A stretch of 7,084 bases of DNA from Desulfobacteraceae bacterium UBA2230 (GTDB lineage Bacteria > Desulfobacterota > Desulfobacteria > Desulfobacterales > Desulfosarcinaceae), in contig DDYQ01000240.1 in assembly GCA_002348005.1 (NCBI GenBank), positions 1,466 to 8,549 on the forward strand, in the 5' to 3' direction. Positions within the stretch are counted from its first letter, which is position 1. The number at the start of each line of letters is the position of its first letter. Of this stretch, positions 1 to 6,508 are shown piece after piece. The notes beneath the pieces were generated by a model. It worked only from the letters and a program-made list of their open reading frames with translations. It had not been told where the DNA came from and did not search any database. The translations under genes were made by a program, and so were the position numbers.

Positions 1-9
1 ATTTGCGGG

Positions 10-564
10 GTGAACAGCATGCGGCCGATGACCTGCAAGTTATTATCCGTGTTACTGCACTACCCGGACGAACCGCTGCTGGCTCACCTCGGCGCGATCC
101 GCGCTTCCGCCGCCGGGCCGCCGGAAGATCAATGGCAATCGGCCATAGAGGCGTTTACGCGTTATCTCGACGGAAAGCCCCTCATTGAGCTACAGATCGA
201 CTATACCGCCCTTTTCGACATCAACACGGCAACCCCGTTGAATCTTGTCAACCATCTGGAACTTGACCCGCATGCGCGCGCCGATCTGCTGAGCCGTCTT
301 CAGGCCGTTTACCAGGCGGCCGGACTGCAGTGCGTCAACGGCGAGCTGCCGGATTATCTGCCTCTGCTGCTCGAGTATCTCTGGCTGCACCCCGAAGGCT
401 GGGAACAGGCGCCTCTGCGTGAGACGCTCGCGGCGGTGCCGCCGCTGCTCGACCGCCTGCAAACCGCACACCCCGCCTATGCCGCTCTTCTGCAACCGAT
501 GGAGGGCGCACTGCAACGCTGCCGCATCGCCCCACCCCAGGAGGCACCTGATGACCATCTTTGA
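10..564 (+). CDS. narJ: NarJ, nitrate reductase molybdenum cofactor assembly chaperone
   Basis: This is a cytoplasmic TorD/NarJ-family chaperone that binds apo-NarG and allows Mo-cofactor insertion and membrane attachment of the nitrate reductase; it is not part of the final enzyme. Family marks seen in the 184-residue product are LHYPDE at 16-21, the LQIDYTALFD block at 61-70, a helix with HLELDPHARADLL at 82-94, and ELPDYLPLLLEYL at 112-124. The 82-94 block departs from the usual HxHGDSRDRG form of NarJ. The length is at the short end for the family (E. coli NarJ is 236). GTG at 10 overlaps a TGA at 11-13 that would end an upstream frame (probably narH), which suggests translational coupling; ATG at 19 or 28 are alternative starts. 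The 3' end overlaps narI by 14 nt. The function is secure because narI follows directly. Confidence 0.9.
   Translation: MNSMRPMTCKLLSVLLHYPDEPLLAHLGAIRASAAGPPEDQWQSAIEAFTRYLDGKPLIELQIDYTALFDINTATPLNLVNHLELDPHARADLLSRLQAVYQAAGLQCVNGELPDYLPLLLEYLWLHPEGWEQAPLRETLAAVPPLLDRLQTAHPAYAALLQPMEGALQRCRIAPPQEAPDDHL
539..544 (+). promoter_or_regulatory. Ribosome binding site of narI
   Basis: A perfect AGGAGG lies 6 nt before the ATG at 551, inside the end of narJ. It decides the narI start: the open frame continues upstream to 419, but the residues encoded there are arginine/cysteine-rich read-through of narJ with no family resemblance. Confidence 0.85.
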
Positions 565-1225
565 AATCGTTGCCTATGCTGCGTTTCCGTATATCTGCCT
601 GACCCTGTTCGTGGCCGGTCACGCCTACCGTTACCTGACCGATCGTTACGGCTGGAATGCGCGCTCGAGTGAATTCCTGGAAAAAAAGACACTGCGCAGC
701 GGTTCGGTGCTGTTTCACTGGGGCATTGTGCTGACGCTGATCGGACATGCCGGCGGGCTGCTGATCCCGCAACGCGTATTCGACCTGGTGAGCATCGACG
801 GCGATCTGCACATGGCCATCGCGCTGTGGAGCGGTCTGGTGGTCGGTGCGCTGGCCATCGTCGGCACCGTGCTGCTCATCTACCGGCGTCTTGCTGTACG
901 CCGCGTGGCCGTCAACAGCCCGCCCAACGACCTGGTGGTGCTGGCGGGGCTCTTCCTGGTGATCGGACTGGGGTTTTATAATGTCCTGTTCGGCCACTAC
1001 AACGTTCTCTACACCCTGGCCCCCTGGATCCGCGGCATCGTGCTGCTGTCGCCTCGTCCGGAATTGATGCGCGATGTCCCGCTGCTGTATAAAGCGCACA
1101 CCCTCGGCGCTTTCGCGCTGCTGGCCTATTCGCCGTTCAGCAGGCTGGTGCACATCTGGAGCGTCCCGCTGACCTATCTGACCCGGCCATGGATCGTGCT
1201 GCGGCGCAAAACGGCGCTGGGCTGA
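551..1225 (+). CDS. narI: NarI, respiratory nitrate reductase gamma subunit (di-heme cytochrome b)
   Basis: This integral membrane subunit oxidises quinol through two b hemes and passes electrons to the Fe-S clusters of NarH and then to the molybdenum site of NarG. The 224-residue product matches the family length (E. coli 225). It has five hydrophobic segments, at about 4-24, 52-72, 86-111, 127-148 and 182-200. All four expected heme-ligand histidines are visible: H56 (FHW) and H66 (GHA) in the second helix, H183 (KAHTLG) and H201 (LVHIWS) near the C-terminus. These match E. coli H56, H66, H187 and H205. The segment SSEFLEKKTLRSGS before helix two and GLLIP after it are also typical. It overlaps narJ by 14 nt and precedes narK. 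Nothing suggests it is broken. Confidence 0.95.
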   Translation: MTIFEIVAYAAFPYICLTLFVAGHAYRYLTDRYGWNARSSEFLEKKTLRSGSVLFHWGIVLTLIGHAGGLLIPQRVFDLVSIDGDLHMAIALWSGLVVGALAIVGTVLLIYRRLAVRRVAVNSPPNDLVVLAGLFLVIGLGFYNVLFGHYNVLYTLAPWIRGIVLLSPRPELMRDVPLLYKAHTLGAFALLAYSPFSRLVHIWSVPLTYLTRPWIVLRRKTALG

Positions 1226-1247
1226 TCGCTCACATCGGCGCAAAAAA

Positions 1248-1254
1248 AAGGAGG
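1248..1254 (+). promoter_or_regulatory. Ribosome binding site of narK
   Basis: AAGGAGG after an A-rich run lies 4 nt before the ATG at 1259. It is a strong site that fixes the narK start and allows independent initiation within the narJ-narI-narK transcript. No promoter-like sequence is evident in the 33 nt between narI and narK. Confidence 0.75.
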
Positions 1255-1258
1255 GCCG

Positions 1259-2569
1259 ATGACCCAACAGCCCGTCTGCCAAGCCAAAAGCACCCGCGCA
1301 ATGGCCCTTTTCTGGACCACACTGGCATTTTTCGGCGGTTTTGCGAGCGTCGCCGCTTTTGGTCCGGTAATGAGCAAATTCCGGGTCAGCATGAATATGG
1401 GGCCTTTTTTGGCGGGTGTGCTGATTGCCAGTCCGGCATTGACCGGATCGCTGCTGCGGGTCCCTCTCGGCGCCCTGGTCGACCGCATGGGCGGTAAAAA
1501 GCCGATCCTGATGCTGCTTTCCCTCGCGGCCGCCGGTGTGGCAGGCATCACGGTACTGTTCCGGTTTTTCCCGCAACCAGGGCCGCAGCACTATCCCTAT
1601 TTTGTCCTGTCCGGCATCCTGTGCGGCTGCGGCATAGCAGTTTTTTCAGTGGGTGTTCCCACGGTGTCGTACTGGTATCCGCAGCGCAGTCAGGGTTCGG
1701 CGCTGGCCCTGTACGGCGGACTGGGCAACCTTGCACCCGGAATTTTTGCGCTGCTGCTGCCTTTCCTGGTGATGACCCTGGGGTTCACCGCCTCCTATAT
1801 GCTGTGGCTGGGGCTGTTGCTGTTGCTGATCGGGTTGATCGCGGCGTTCATGCACGACGCGCCGTACTTTCAGTACCGCCAACTGGGCATCGAGATCGAT
1901 CCCCAGGCATTGCTGCACGCCTGCGGCGAGGAACTGCTGCCGTCGGGCCGGGCCATGCAATCAATCCGCAAGGCGGGCGGCGATTGGCGCACCTGGATTT
2001 TGACCTATTTCTATTTCGTCAGTTTCGGCGGGTTCATCGCCCTGACGGTCTGGTTGCCGACCTACTGGGTCGAATACTTCGGCGTCAGCCTGGTGAGAGC
2101 CGGCGCACTGACGGCCCTCTACTCGCTCGCCGCCAGCCTGCTGCGCGTCGCCGGGGGGTATGTCGCCGACCGCCTGGGCGGCGAGAAGGTGACCATTTCG
2201 GCCCTGTCGGTGATCTGCCTTGGAGCGCTGCTGATGGTCGCGGTCGGGCAATCCTTCGTTCTTGCCTTTTCCGGTCAAATGCTCCTGGCGCTGGGGATGG
2301 GTTTTGCCAATGCGGCCGTTTTCAAACTGGTGCCCAAATACAGTCCTTCGGCGGTGGGCGGCGCTGCCGGCATCGTGGGTGGCTTGGGTGCATTCGGCGG
2401 GTTCGTCATTCCGCCGTTCATGGGCCTTTTTATTCAACTCGGCGGCGTGGCCGGCTACAGCCGCGGATTCTGGGTCTTCGTAATCCTGGCCGCGGCAGGG
2501 CTGCCGCTTTTTCTGTTAATGAGCCTGCAGGCAGCACCGGTCAAGGCACCCGGCGCGAAACAATCCTGA
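1259..2569 (+). CDS. narK: NarK-type nitrate/nitrite transporter (MFS)
   Basis: This major facilitator porter of the NNP family imports nitrate, or exchanges nitrate for nitrite, across the inner membrane for the nitrate reductase encoded just upstream. The 436-residue product has about 12 hydrophobic segments. It contains the arginines expected to bind substrate, R67 in helix 2 (SLLRVPLG) and R296 in helix 8 (SLLRVAGG). It also has the glycine-rich nitrate signatures, GGLGNLAPGIF (153-163) in helix 5 and GIVGGLGAFGGFVIP (371-385) in helix 11, and FANAAVFKLVP (349-359). The MFS loop motif DRMGGKK (75-81) is repeated as DRLGGEK (304-310). A charged cytoplasmic loop at about 199-243 separates the two halves. 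This is a single transporter, not the fused NarK1-NarK2 form. Whether it is a proton symporter or an antiporter cannot be read from the sequence. Placement after narI differs from E. coli, where narK precedes narG. Confidence 0.93.
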   Translation: MTQQPVCQAKSTRAMALFWTTLAFFGGFASVAAFGPVMSKFRVSMNMGPFLAGVLIASPALTGSLLRVPLGALVDRMGGKKPILMLLSLAAAGVAGITVLFRFFPQPGPQHYPYFVLSGILCGCGIAVFSVGVPTVSYWYPQRSQGSALALYGGLGNLAPGIFALLLPFLVMTLGFTASYMLWLGLLLLLIGLIAAFMHDAPYFQYRQLGIEIDPQALLHACGEELLPSGRAMQSIRKAGGDWRTWILTYFYFVSFGGFIALTVWLPTYWVEYFGVSLVRAGALTALYSLAASLLRVAGGYVADRLGGEKVTISALSVICLGALLMVAVGQSFVLAFSGQMLLALGMGFANAAVFKLVPKYSPSAVGGAAGIVGGLGAFGGFVIPPFMGLFIQLGGVAGYSRGFWVFVILAAAGLPLFLLMSLQAAPVKAPGAKQS

Positions 2570-2574
2570 GCGGA

Positions 2575-3081
2575 CTAACGACCGGTCGCGTGCAGTTGCA
2601 GGTGGCCCAGTTCGGGAAAAATCAGGCGTTCACAGGCGAGTTGGCACGCCTTGAGGCTTCCGGGCAGGCAGAAGACCGCCGTTCGGCCGATCAGGCCGGC
2701 AGTGGCGCGCGAAATCAGGGCCGAGGGGCCGATCTGCTGGAAGCTCAGTTGCGCGAAAAGGGGACCGAAGGCGGTCAGTTCTTTGCAAAAGAGCGGCCTG
2801 AGGGCCTCGATAGTGACATCGCCGGCCGTAATGCCGGTACCGCCGGTGACGATGACGGCATCGGGGGCCAGATCGGTCAATACGGCGTTCAGAGCGCCGC
2901 GCACGGCGTCCACGGCATCGGTTACCACGCGGTGATCGACCACCGTGTGGCCGCGCTGGCGGGCTTGGTCGGCGATCCACTGTCCACTGACATCGTCGGC
3001 CAGGCTGCGCGTAGTGGAAACACTCAGCACCGCCACCTGCACGAAAAGGGGGGCCTTCAGGTGATGTTCCGGGTGACCCAT
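2575..3081 (-). CDS. moaB: MoaB/MogA-family molybdenum cofactor biosynthesis protein
   Basis: This protein belongs to the family of MogA-type molybdopterin adenylyltransferases, which adenylylate molybdopterin before molybdenum insertion. In bacteria that also have MogA the role of MoaB is less certain. In the 168-residue product I see the substrate-loop motif TGGTGIT (79-85) followed by D88, then IEALRPLF (91-98), SRATAG (124-129), LPGS (139-142) and PELGHL (156-161), all in MoaB order and at MoaB length. The residue before D88 is glycine where arginine or lysine is common. GGAG 8 nt upstream, inside the end of pyrR, serves as ribosome binding site; the pyrR stop is 5 nt away, so the two genes are almost certainly co-transcribed. 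The gene converges on narK. A role in supplying cofactor to the adjacent nitrate reductase is inference from context. Confidence 0.88.
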   Translation of the reverse strand: MGHPEHHLKAPLFVQVAVLSVSTTRSLADDVSGQWIADQARQRGHTVVDHRVVTDAVDAVRGALNAVLTDLAPDAVIVTGGTGITAGDVTIEALRPLFCKELTAFGPLFAQLSFQQIGPSALISRATAGLIGRTAVFCLPGSLKACQLACERLIFPELGHLQLHATGR

Positions 3082-3086
3082 GGCGG

Positions 3087-3620
3087 TTACTCCAGAACGA
3101 CGCGGTCTTCGCCGTCGCTCTCTTTGAGCATCACGTTGATCATCTGGGTGCGCCGGGTGTCGACGGTGTGGCCGGTGTAGTTGCTCTGAATGGGCAATTC
3201 GCGATGGCCGCGGTCGACCAGCACGGCCAGTTCGATGCGGGCCGGCCGGCCGAAATCCATGATGGCATCCAGTGCGGCGCGGATGGTGCGGCCGGTGAAA
3301 AGCACATCGTCCACCAGCACGATCTGCTTGCCTTCCACTGAAAAAGGGATGTCGGTGGTCTTGACCACCGGCTGGGCGGTCAATTGGGTCCAGTCATCCC
3401 GGTAGAGGGTGATGTCGATTTCGCCCGTGGGCACCTCCACGCCTTCAAAAGTCTTGATATGCTGGCGCAGCCGGCGCGCCAGGAAGACCCCGCGGGTATG
3501 AATCCCGATCAATGACAAGTTGCGGGTTTCCTTGTGGACCTCCAGGATTTCGCAAACCATCCGCTTGAGTATGCGGTCGATCTCGACGGCATCCAACAAC
3601 TGCTGCTGTGTGTTGCCCAT
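3087..3620 (-). CDS. pyrR: PyrR, bifunctional pyrimidine operon regulator / uracil phosphoribosyltransferase
   Basis: In Gram-positives PyrR binds pyr mRNA in response to UMP and also makes UMP from uracil and PRPP. In many proteobacteria only the enzymatic or an undefined role is likely. The 177-residue product has the expected length. It contains GIHTRGVFLARRL (39-51), DITLYRDD (69-76), TDIPF (89-93), the PRPP-binding loop VLVDDVLFTGRT (101-112), ALDAIMDFGRP (116-126) and VDRGHRELPI (135-144). The start ATG at 3620 is preceded by a GGGGTGG stretch 4 nt away. It is first in a two-gene unit with moaB, 5 nt apart, with a promoter just upstream and no pyr biosynthetic gene in view. RNA binding cannot be judged from sequence alone. 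Confidence 0.93.
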   Translation of the reverse strand: MGNTQQQLLDAVEIDRILKRMVCEILEVHKETRNLSLIGIHTRGVFLARRLRQHIKTFEGVEVPTGEIDITLYRDDWTQLTAQPVVKTTDIPFSVEGKQIVLVDDVLFTGRTIRAALDAIMDFGRPARIELAVLVDRGHRELPIQSNYTGHTVDTRRTQMINVMLKESDGEDRVVLE

Positions 3621-3661
3621 GGCGCCACCCCGTTCCCGAATAAAATGAAATAAAACTATCC

Positions 3662-3689
3662 TTTATACCAGGCGCTCAACCCCTGGCAA
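3662..3689 (-). promoter_or_regulatory. Sigma70-like promoter for pyrR-moaB with inverted repeat in the spacer
   Basis: Read on the minus strand, TTGCCA (3689-3684) and TATAAA (3667-3662) are separated by 16 bp, and an AT-rich stretch leads into pyrR. The predicted start near 3655 gives a leader of about 35 nt. CCAGG-N9-CCTGG (3668-3686) fills the spacer and overlaps the -35 element, so it could be an operator. The promoter match is visible; function is inference. Confidence 0.55.
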
Positions 3690-3796
3690 GCACTTATCGC
3701 ACGCAGCGGACCCGGCTCAAACGATACCCGGGCAGGTACTTTTCATCTCCGGTTTTCTTTAGTAGGTGAATTGGAGGTCTGCAAACGAAATAGGGC

Positions 3797-4318
3797 ATGA
3801 TGATCGCGGCGTTTGACGTGCACTATCTGGAGGACGGAAGGGCCTTGGCGGCAGCCGTGCTTTTCCACCGATATACCGACGTTGAGCCGGCTCTGGAAGG
3901 GATCGGGACGACCAACGTGGTTTCTCAGTACATCCCCGGGCAGTTATACAGGCGCGAACTTCCCGGCATCCTGAACCTGATCACACAGTTCCGCGAACTG
4001 CCCGGCGAGATGCTCATCGACGGCTATGTCATGCTCGGTTCGCAGCCAGGACTCGGGCATCACCTTTTCGAGTTCTTTCACGGCAGGATTCCCGTCATCG
4101 GCGTGGCCAAATCAAAGTTTCGCCATGCGCCGGGATGCGAAGTTTTCAGAGGGGCAAGTAAAAGACCGCTCTATGTGACCGCTGTCGGGATCGAATCCTC
4201 TAAAGCCTCGGAACGCATCCGGTCGATGCACGGACCGGGTCGGATTCCCACCCTGCTCAAGCGGGTGGATCTTCTGGCAAGGGGCCGCGCAGCCCCCAAA
4301 ATGCAGGCTTGGCCGTGA
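3797..4318 (+). CDS. Compact endonuclease V-family protein (divergent Nfi homologue)
   Basis: Canonical endonuclease V (Nfi) cuts DNA or RNA near deoxyinosine/inosine. This 173-residue protein shows the family core: a strand with D7 (AAFDVHY), the YIPG wedge motif at 45-48, RRELPGIL (52-59) with E54, LIDG (73-76) with D75, and IPVIGVAKSKF (98-108). D7, E54 and D75 fit the metal-binding acidic triad, and a C-terminal segment GRIPTLLKRVDLLAR matches the family's last helix. It is about 50 residues shorter than E. coli Nfi (223). It lacks the usual residues before the first aspartate strand, and an in-frame TAG at 3791 excludes an upstream start. The usual DGHG...HPR block reads DGYVMLGSQPGLG. 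Start choice is between ATG 3797 and ATG 3800; AGGG at 3792-3795 sits 1 or 4 nt upstream, favouring 3800. Substrate preference is unknown. Confidence 0.75.
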   Translation: MMIAAFDVHYLEDGRALAAAVLFHRYTDVEPALEGIGTTNVVSQYIPGQLYRRELPGILNLITQFRELPGEMLIDGYVMLGSQPGLGHHLFEFFHGRIPVIGVAKSKFRHAPGCEVFRGASKRPLYVTAVGIESSKASERIRSMHGPGRIPTLLKRVDLLARGRAAPKMQAWP

Positions 4319-4471
4319 ATTTGCCGGTAACCCCTGCGAATCCGAAATGATCGTGGCGTAAAATGCCGTCCATGGCGACCCGGCGCGGTAAAGAACCATT
4401 TACAAGACGCAAGGGAGCGGGTATGGTCGGCTCGGTTTTGGAGGTCGCACCTGGCGGCCGGCCGGAGCAAA
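4319..4471 (+). other. Intergenic region before the acyl-CoA dehydrogenase
   Basis: These 153 nt hold no convincing gene, tRNA or terminator. A small open frame at 4363-4545 has no recognisable content and runs into the dehydrogenase start in another frame. A GC-rich palindrome CGGCCGGCCG at 4455-4464 ends at the GGAG (4464-4467) that serves as ribosome binding site, so local folding could affect initiation. TAAAAT at 4359-4364 resembles a -10 element, but I see no matching -35. Confidence 0.4.
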
Positions 4472-5626
4472 ATGGAGATGACCGAACCTTTTCTCGCCGA
4501 AAAACATGGTGTTCTGCGTCGCAGCGTACGCGCATTCTGCGATGAATACTTGCGCCCTATCGCCGCGGAAATCGATCGCCAGGCGCGCTTCCCCTGGGAA
4601 GTAATCGAAAAAATGGCTCAGCTCGGTTATTTCGGCATTCAAGCCCCGACGGATCTGGGCGGCGCGGCGCTCGACACACTCAGCTACGCGGTCACCATAG
4701 AAGAGGTGTCGCGTGTCAGTGCGGCAATCGGGTTATGTCTGAGCGTGCACAACAGCGTAGCGCTGTTCCCCATCCTGGCCTTCGGCACCCCCGGGCAGCA
4801 CCGGCGCTGGGGCGAACCCCTGGCCTGCGGAAAAAAGATCGGCGCCTTCTGTCTGAGCGAACCCAATGCCGGCTCGGATGCCGGCGCCATTGCCGCCACC
4901 GCCCTTGCCGGGGAGGGCCATTGGCTGCTGAATGCCAATAAGGTTTTCGTGACCAACGGCGGAGTGGCCGATATCTGCCTGATCTTTGCGCGCACCGATC
5001 CCGCTGCAGGCCGAAAAGGCATCAGCGTGGTCGTGGCCGAGCGCGGCACCCCCGGCTTCGTGGTCGGCGACCTGGAGGATCTGTGCGGCATGCGCGCCAA
5101 TCCGGTAGCATCCGTGCGCCTCTACGACTGCCGTGTACCCGGGGAGAACCTGCTGGGCCGCCCCGGCCAGGGATTGAGCATCGGACTGGCCGCGTTGGAC
5201 AACGGGCGCATCGGTATCGCCGCCCAGGCCGTGGGGATCGCCCAGGGGGCCTTGGATGAGGCCGTGCAGTATGCCCGCCAGCGGCAGCAGTTCGGCGTGC
5301 CGATTGCACGCCATCAGGCGATTCAGATGATGCTGGCCGATATGGCCACGCAAGTCGATGCGGCCCGCCTGCTGGTGTACCGTGCGGCCTGGCTCAAGGA
5401 TCAGGACGCACCGGTTACCAAGGCGGCGGCGCAGGCTAAACTGTTCGCCTCGGAAGCGGCCTGCACCGTCACCGATCTGGCCGTGCAGATTCACGGCGGT
5501 TACGGCTATTCCAAGGCCTATGCCGTGGAGCGGTATTACCGGGACGCCCGGGTCACGCGCATCTATGAAGGTACCTCTGAGGTGCACCGGATGGTGATTG
5601 CGCGGGAGGTTCTGGAAAACAGATGA
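4472..5626 (+). CDS. Acyl-CoA dehydrogenase (FAD-dependent, ETF-linked)
   Basis: This soluble flavoenzyme introduces the trans-2,3 double bond in an acyl-CoA and passes the electrons to ETF. The 384-residue product has the length of short-chain family members and the normal three-part fold. The helical N-terminal domain (about 6-118) includes GYFGIQAPTDLGG. The beta domain carries the signature AFCLSEPNAGSDAG (125-138). The C-terminal helical domain carries RQQFGVPI (271-278) and QIHGGYGY (339-346), which contact FAD. E366 in IYEGTSE is at the usual catalytic-base position of short-chain acyl-CoA dehydrogenases, where glutaryl-CoA and butyryl-CoA dehydrogenases also have theirs. The acyl chain length or branching cannot be decided. 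GGAG lies 4 nt before ATG 4472; ATG 4478 is an alternative. The downstream ETF beta and alpha genes make an electron-transfer module. Whether they share its transcript is uncertain because of the 111-nt gap. Confidence 0.93.
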   Translation: MEMTEPFLAEKHGVLRRSVRAFCDEYLRPIAAEIDRQARFPWEVIEKMAQLGYFGIQAPTDLGGAALDTLSYAVTIEEVSRVSAAIGLCLSVHNSVALFPILAFGTPGQHRRWGEPLACGKKIGAFCLSEPNAGSDAGAIAATALAGEGHWLLNANKVFVTNGGVADICLIFARTDPAAGRKGISVVVAERGTPGFVVGDLEDLCGMRANPVASVRLYDCRVPGENLLGRPGQGLSIGLAALDNGRIGIAAQAVGIAQGALDEAVQYARQRQQFGVPIARHQAIQMMLADMATQVDAARLLVYRAAWLKDQDAPVTKAAAQAKLFASEAACTVTDLAVQIHGGYGYSKAYAVERYYRDARVTRIYEGTSEVHRMVIAREVLENR

Positions 5627-5686
5627 AAGCGGCGCCTCCGGTTCCTGTCGGCAGCAGAATGGACGTTGAAGCGTGGTGGATCCCCC

Positions 5687-5716
5687 TTGATCACCCTTCG
5701 GCTTCCAACGTACTAT
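5687..5716 (+). promoter_or_regulatory. Possible weak promoter upstream of etfB
   Basis: TTGATC (5687-5692) and TACTAT (5711-5716) are 18 bp apart in the 111-nt gap between the dehydrogenase and the ETF beta gene. A start near 5723 would give a leader of about 15 nt. The match is modest and chance is a real possibility. Otherwise the gap 5627-5737 shows no gene or terminator. Confidence 0.25.
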
Positions 5717-5737
5717 CTTTCAGTCTGGAATCTCCTT

Positions 5738-6508
5738 ATGCATAGCGTCGTCTGCATCAAATCGGTGGTCCGCTCGGCTCCCGGGGGCATCGCCCAGCGC
5801 AGCCCGGAGAACAGCGACCTGAATCCCTTTGACCGCCCGGCCATTGAAGCGGCGCTCCAGTTGAAGAGCGCCTATGGGGGAATGATCACGTTGCTCAGCA
5901 TGGGACCGCCGGTGGCCTCCGCGGCACTGGCCGAAGGGATGGCCATGGGCGCGGACCGTGCGGTCTTGATCTGCGACAGGGCCCTGGCGGGATCCGACAC
6001 CCTGATCACCTCCGATGTTCTGGCGGCGGCCGTCCACCGCCTGGCCCCTTTTGATTTCCTTTTCTTCGGCGTTCGCAGCATGGACAGCGACACCGGCCAG
6101 GTTGGGCCGCAGACCGCTGCCCGGTTGGCGCTTCCTTTTGTGAGCGGCGTTAAGGCACTGGAGCGGGAGCAGACGGCATGGCGGTTGCGGCGCATCATGG
6201 ATGATTGGGAAGAAATGTGGCAGGTCACCCCGCCCGCGGCGGCTACCATTCACGCCCGCGCTTTTCGACCACGGCCGGTGAGCCTTACCGGCATCGGCCG
6301 GACCTATGCGCGGCCGCAGATTGAAACCTGGGAGCTGAAAGATCTGGACCTGGCCCCAACGCAGGTCGGTCTGGGCGGTTCACCTACGCGCGTCGCCGCC
6401 TTGACTGCAGTGGATCGCAACAGGCGCTGCCGCATGCTTGCCGGCGAGCCCCGCGAACAGGTCGAGGCGCTGTTGGCGCACCTGAACGAACGAGGGTTGC
6501 TGGAATGA
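5738..6508 (+). CDS. etfB: Electron transfer flavoprotein beta subunit (EtfB)
   Basis: EtfB pairs with EtfA to carry electrons from acyl-CoA dehydrogenases; the beta subunit holds AMP or, in bifurcating forms, a second FAD. The 256-residue product matches the family length. I see HSVVCIKSV (2-10), SDLNPFDRPAIEAALQLK (26-43), ITLLSMGPP (50-58), EGMAMGADRAVLICDRALAG (66-85) followed by SDTLITS (86-92), FGVRSMDSDTGQVGPQTAARL (110-130, the ETF-beta core around DTGQVGPQ), and GSPTRV (214-219) near the end. The start ATG 5738 has TGGAA 7 nt upstream. The frame is open back to TTG 5666, but those 24 extra residues do not look like ETF beta. The last codons overlap etfA (ATGA). The loop at 76-92 resembles electron-bifurcating EtfBs, but this does not prove bifurcation. 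Confidence 0.92.
   Translation: MHSVVCIKSVVRSAPGGIAQRSPENSDLNPFDRPAIEAALQLKSAYGGMITLLSMGPPVASAALAEGMAMGADRAVLICDRALAGSDTLITSDVLAAAVHRLAPFDFLFFGVRSMDSDTGQVGPQTAARLALPFVSGVKALEREQTAWRLRRIMDDWEEMWQVTPPAAATIHARAFRPRPVSLTGIGRTYARPQIETWELKDLDLAPTQVGLGGSPTRVAALTAVDRNRRCRMLAGEPREQVEALLAHLNERGLLE

Noticed and set aside
335..1591. A 418-codon open frame on the minus strand across narJ, narI and the start of narK
   Set aside because: It is antisense to three well-supported genes, is rich in Arg, Gln and His, and has no recognisable motif. Long reverse-strand open frames are common opposite GC-rich genes.
2579..2588. Palindrome CGACCGGTCG as a bidirectional terminator between narK and moaB
   Set aside because: The stem is only 5 bp, without a loop or a T-tract on either strand, and it lies within the moaB coding end.
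1621..3180. A 519-codon plus-strand open frame running through narK in another frame and then antisense to moaB and into the end of pyrR
   Set aside because: It crosses two convergent real genes, is Arg/Gly-rich and resembles no family. The narK, moaB and pyrR frames account for this DNA.
3772..3776. GGAGG upstream of the endonuclease V-like gene as its ribosome binding site
   Set aside because: It is 20 nt from the ATG at 3797, too far for normal initiation, and the in-frame TAG at 3791 prevents an earlier start in that frame.
4733..5587. A 284-codon minus-strand open frame inside the acyl-CoA dehydrogenase gene
   Set aside because: It is a compositional shadow of the dehydrogenase; the translation shows no domain.
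5666..5737. N-terminal extension of EtfB to the TTG at 5666
   Set aside because: The extra 24 residues do not match the EtfB N-terminus, which normally starts with a short strand such as HSVVCIKSV, and ATG 5738 has an acceptable ribosome binding site.
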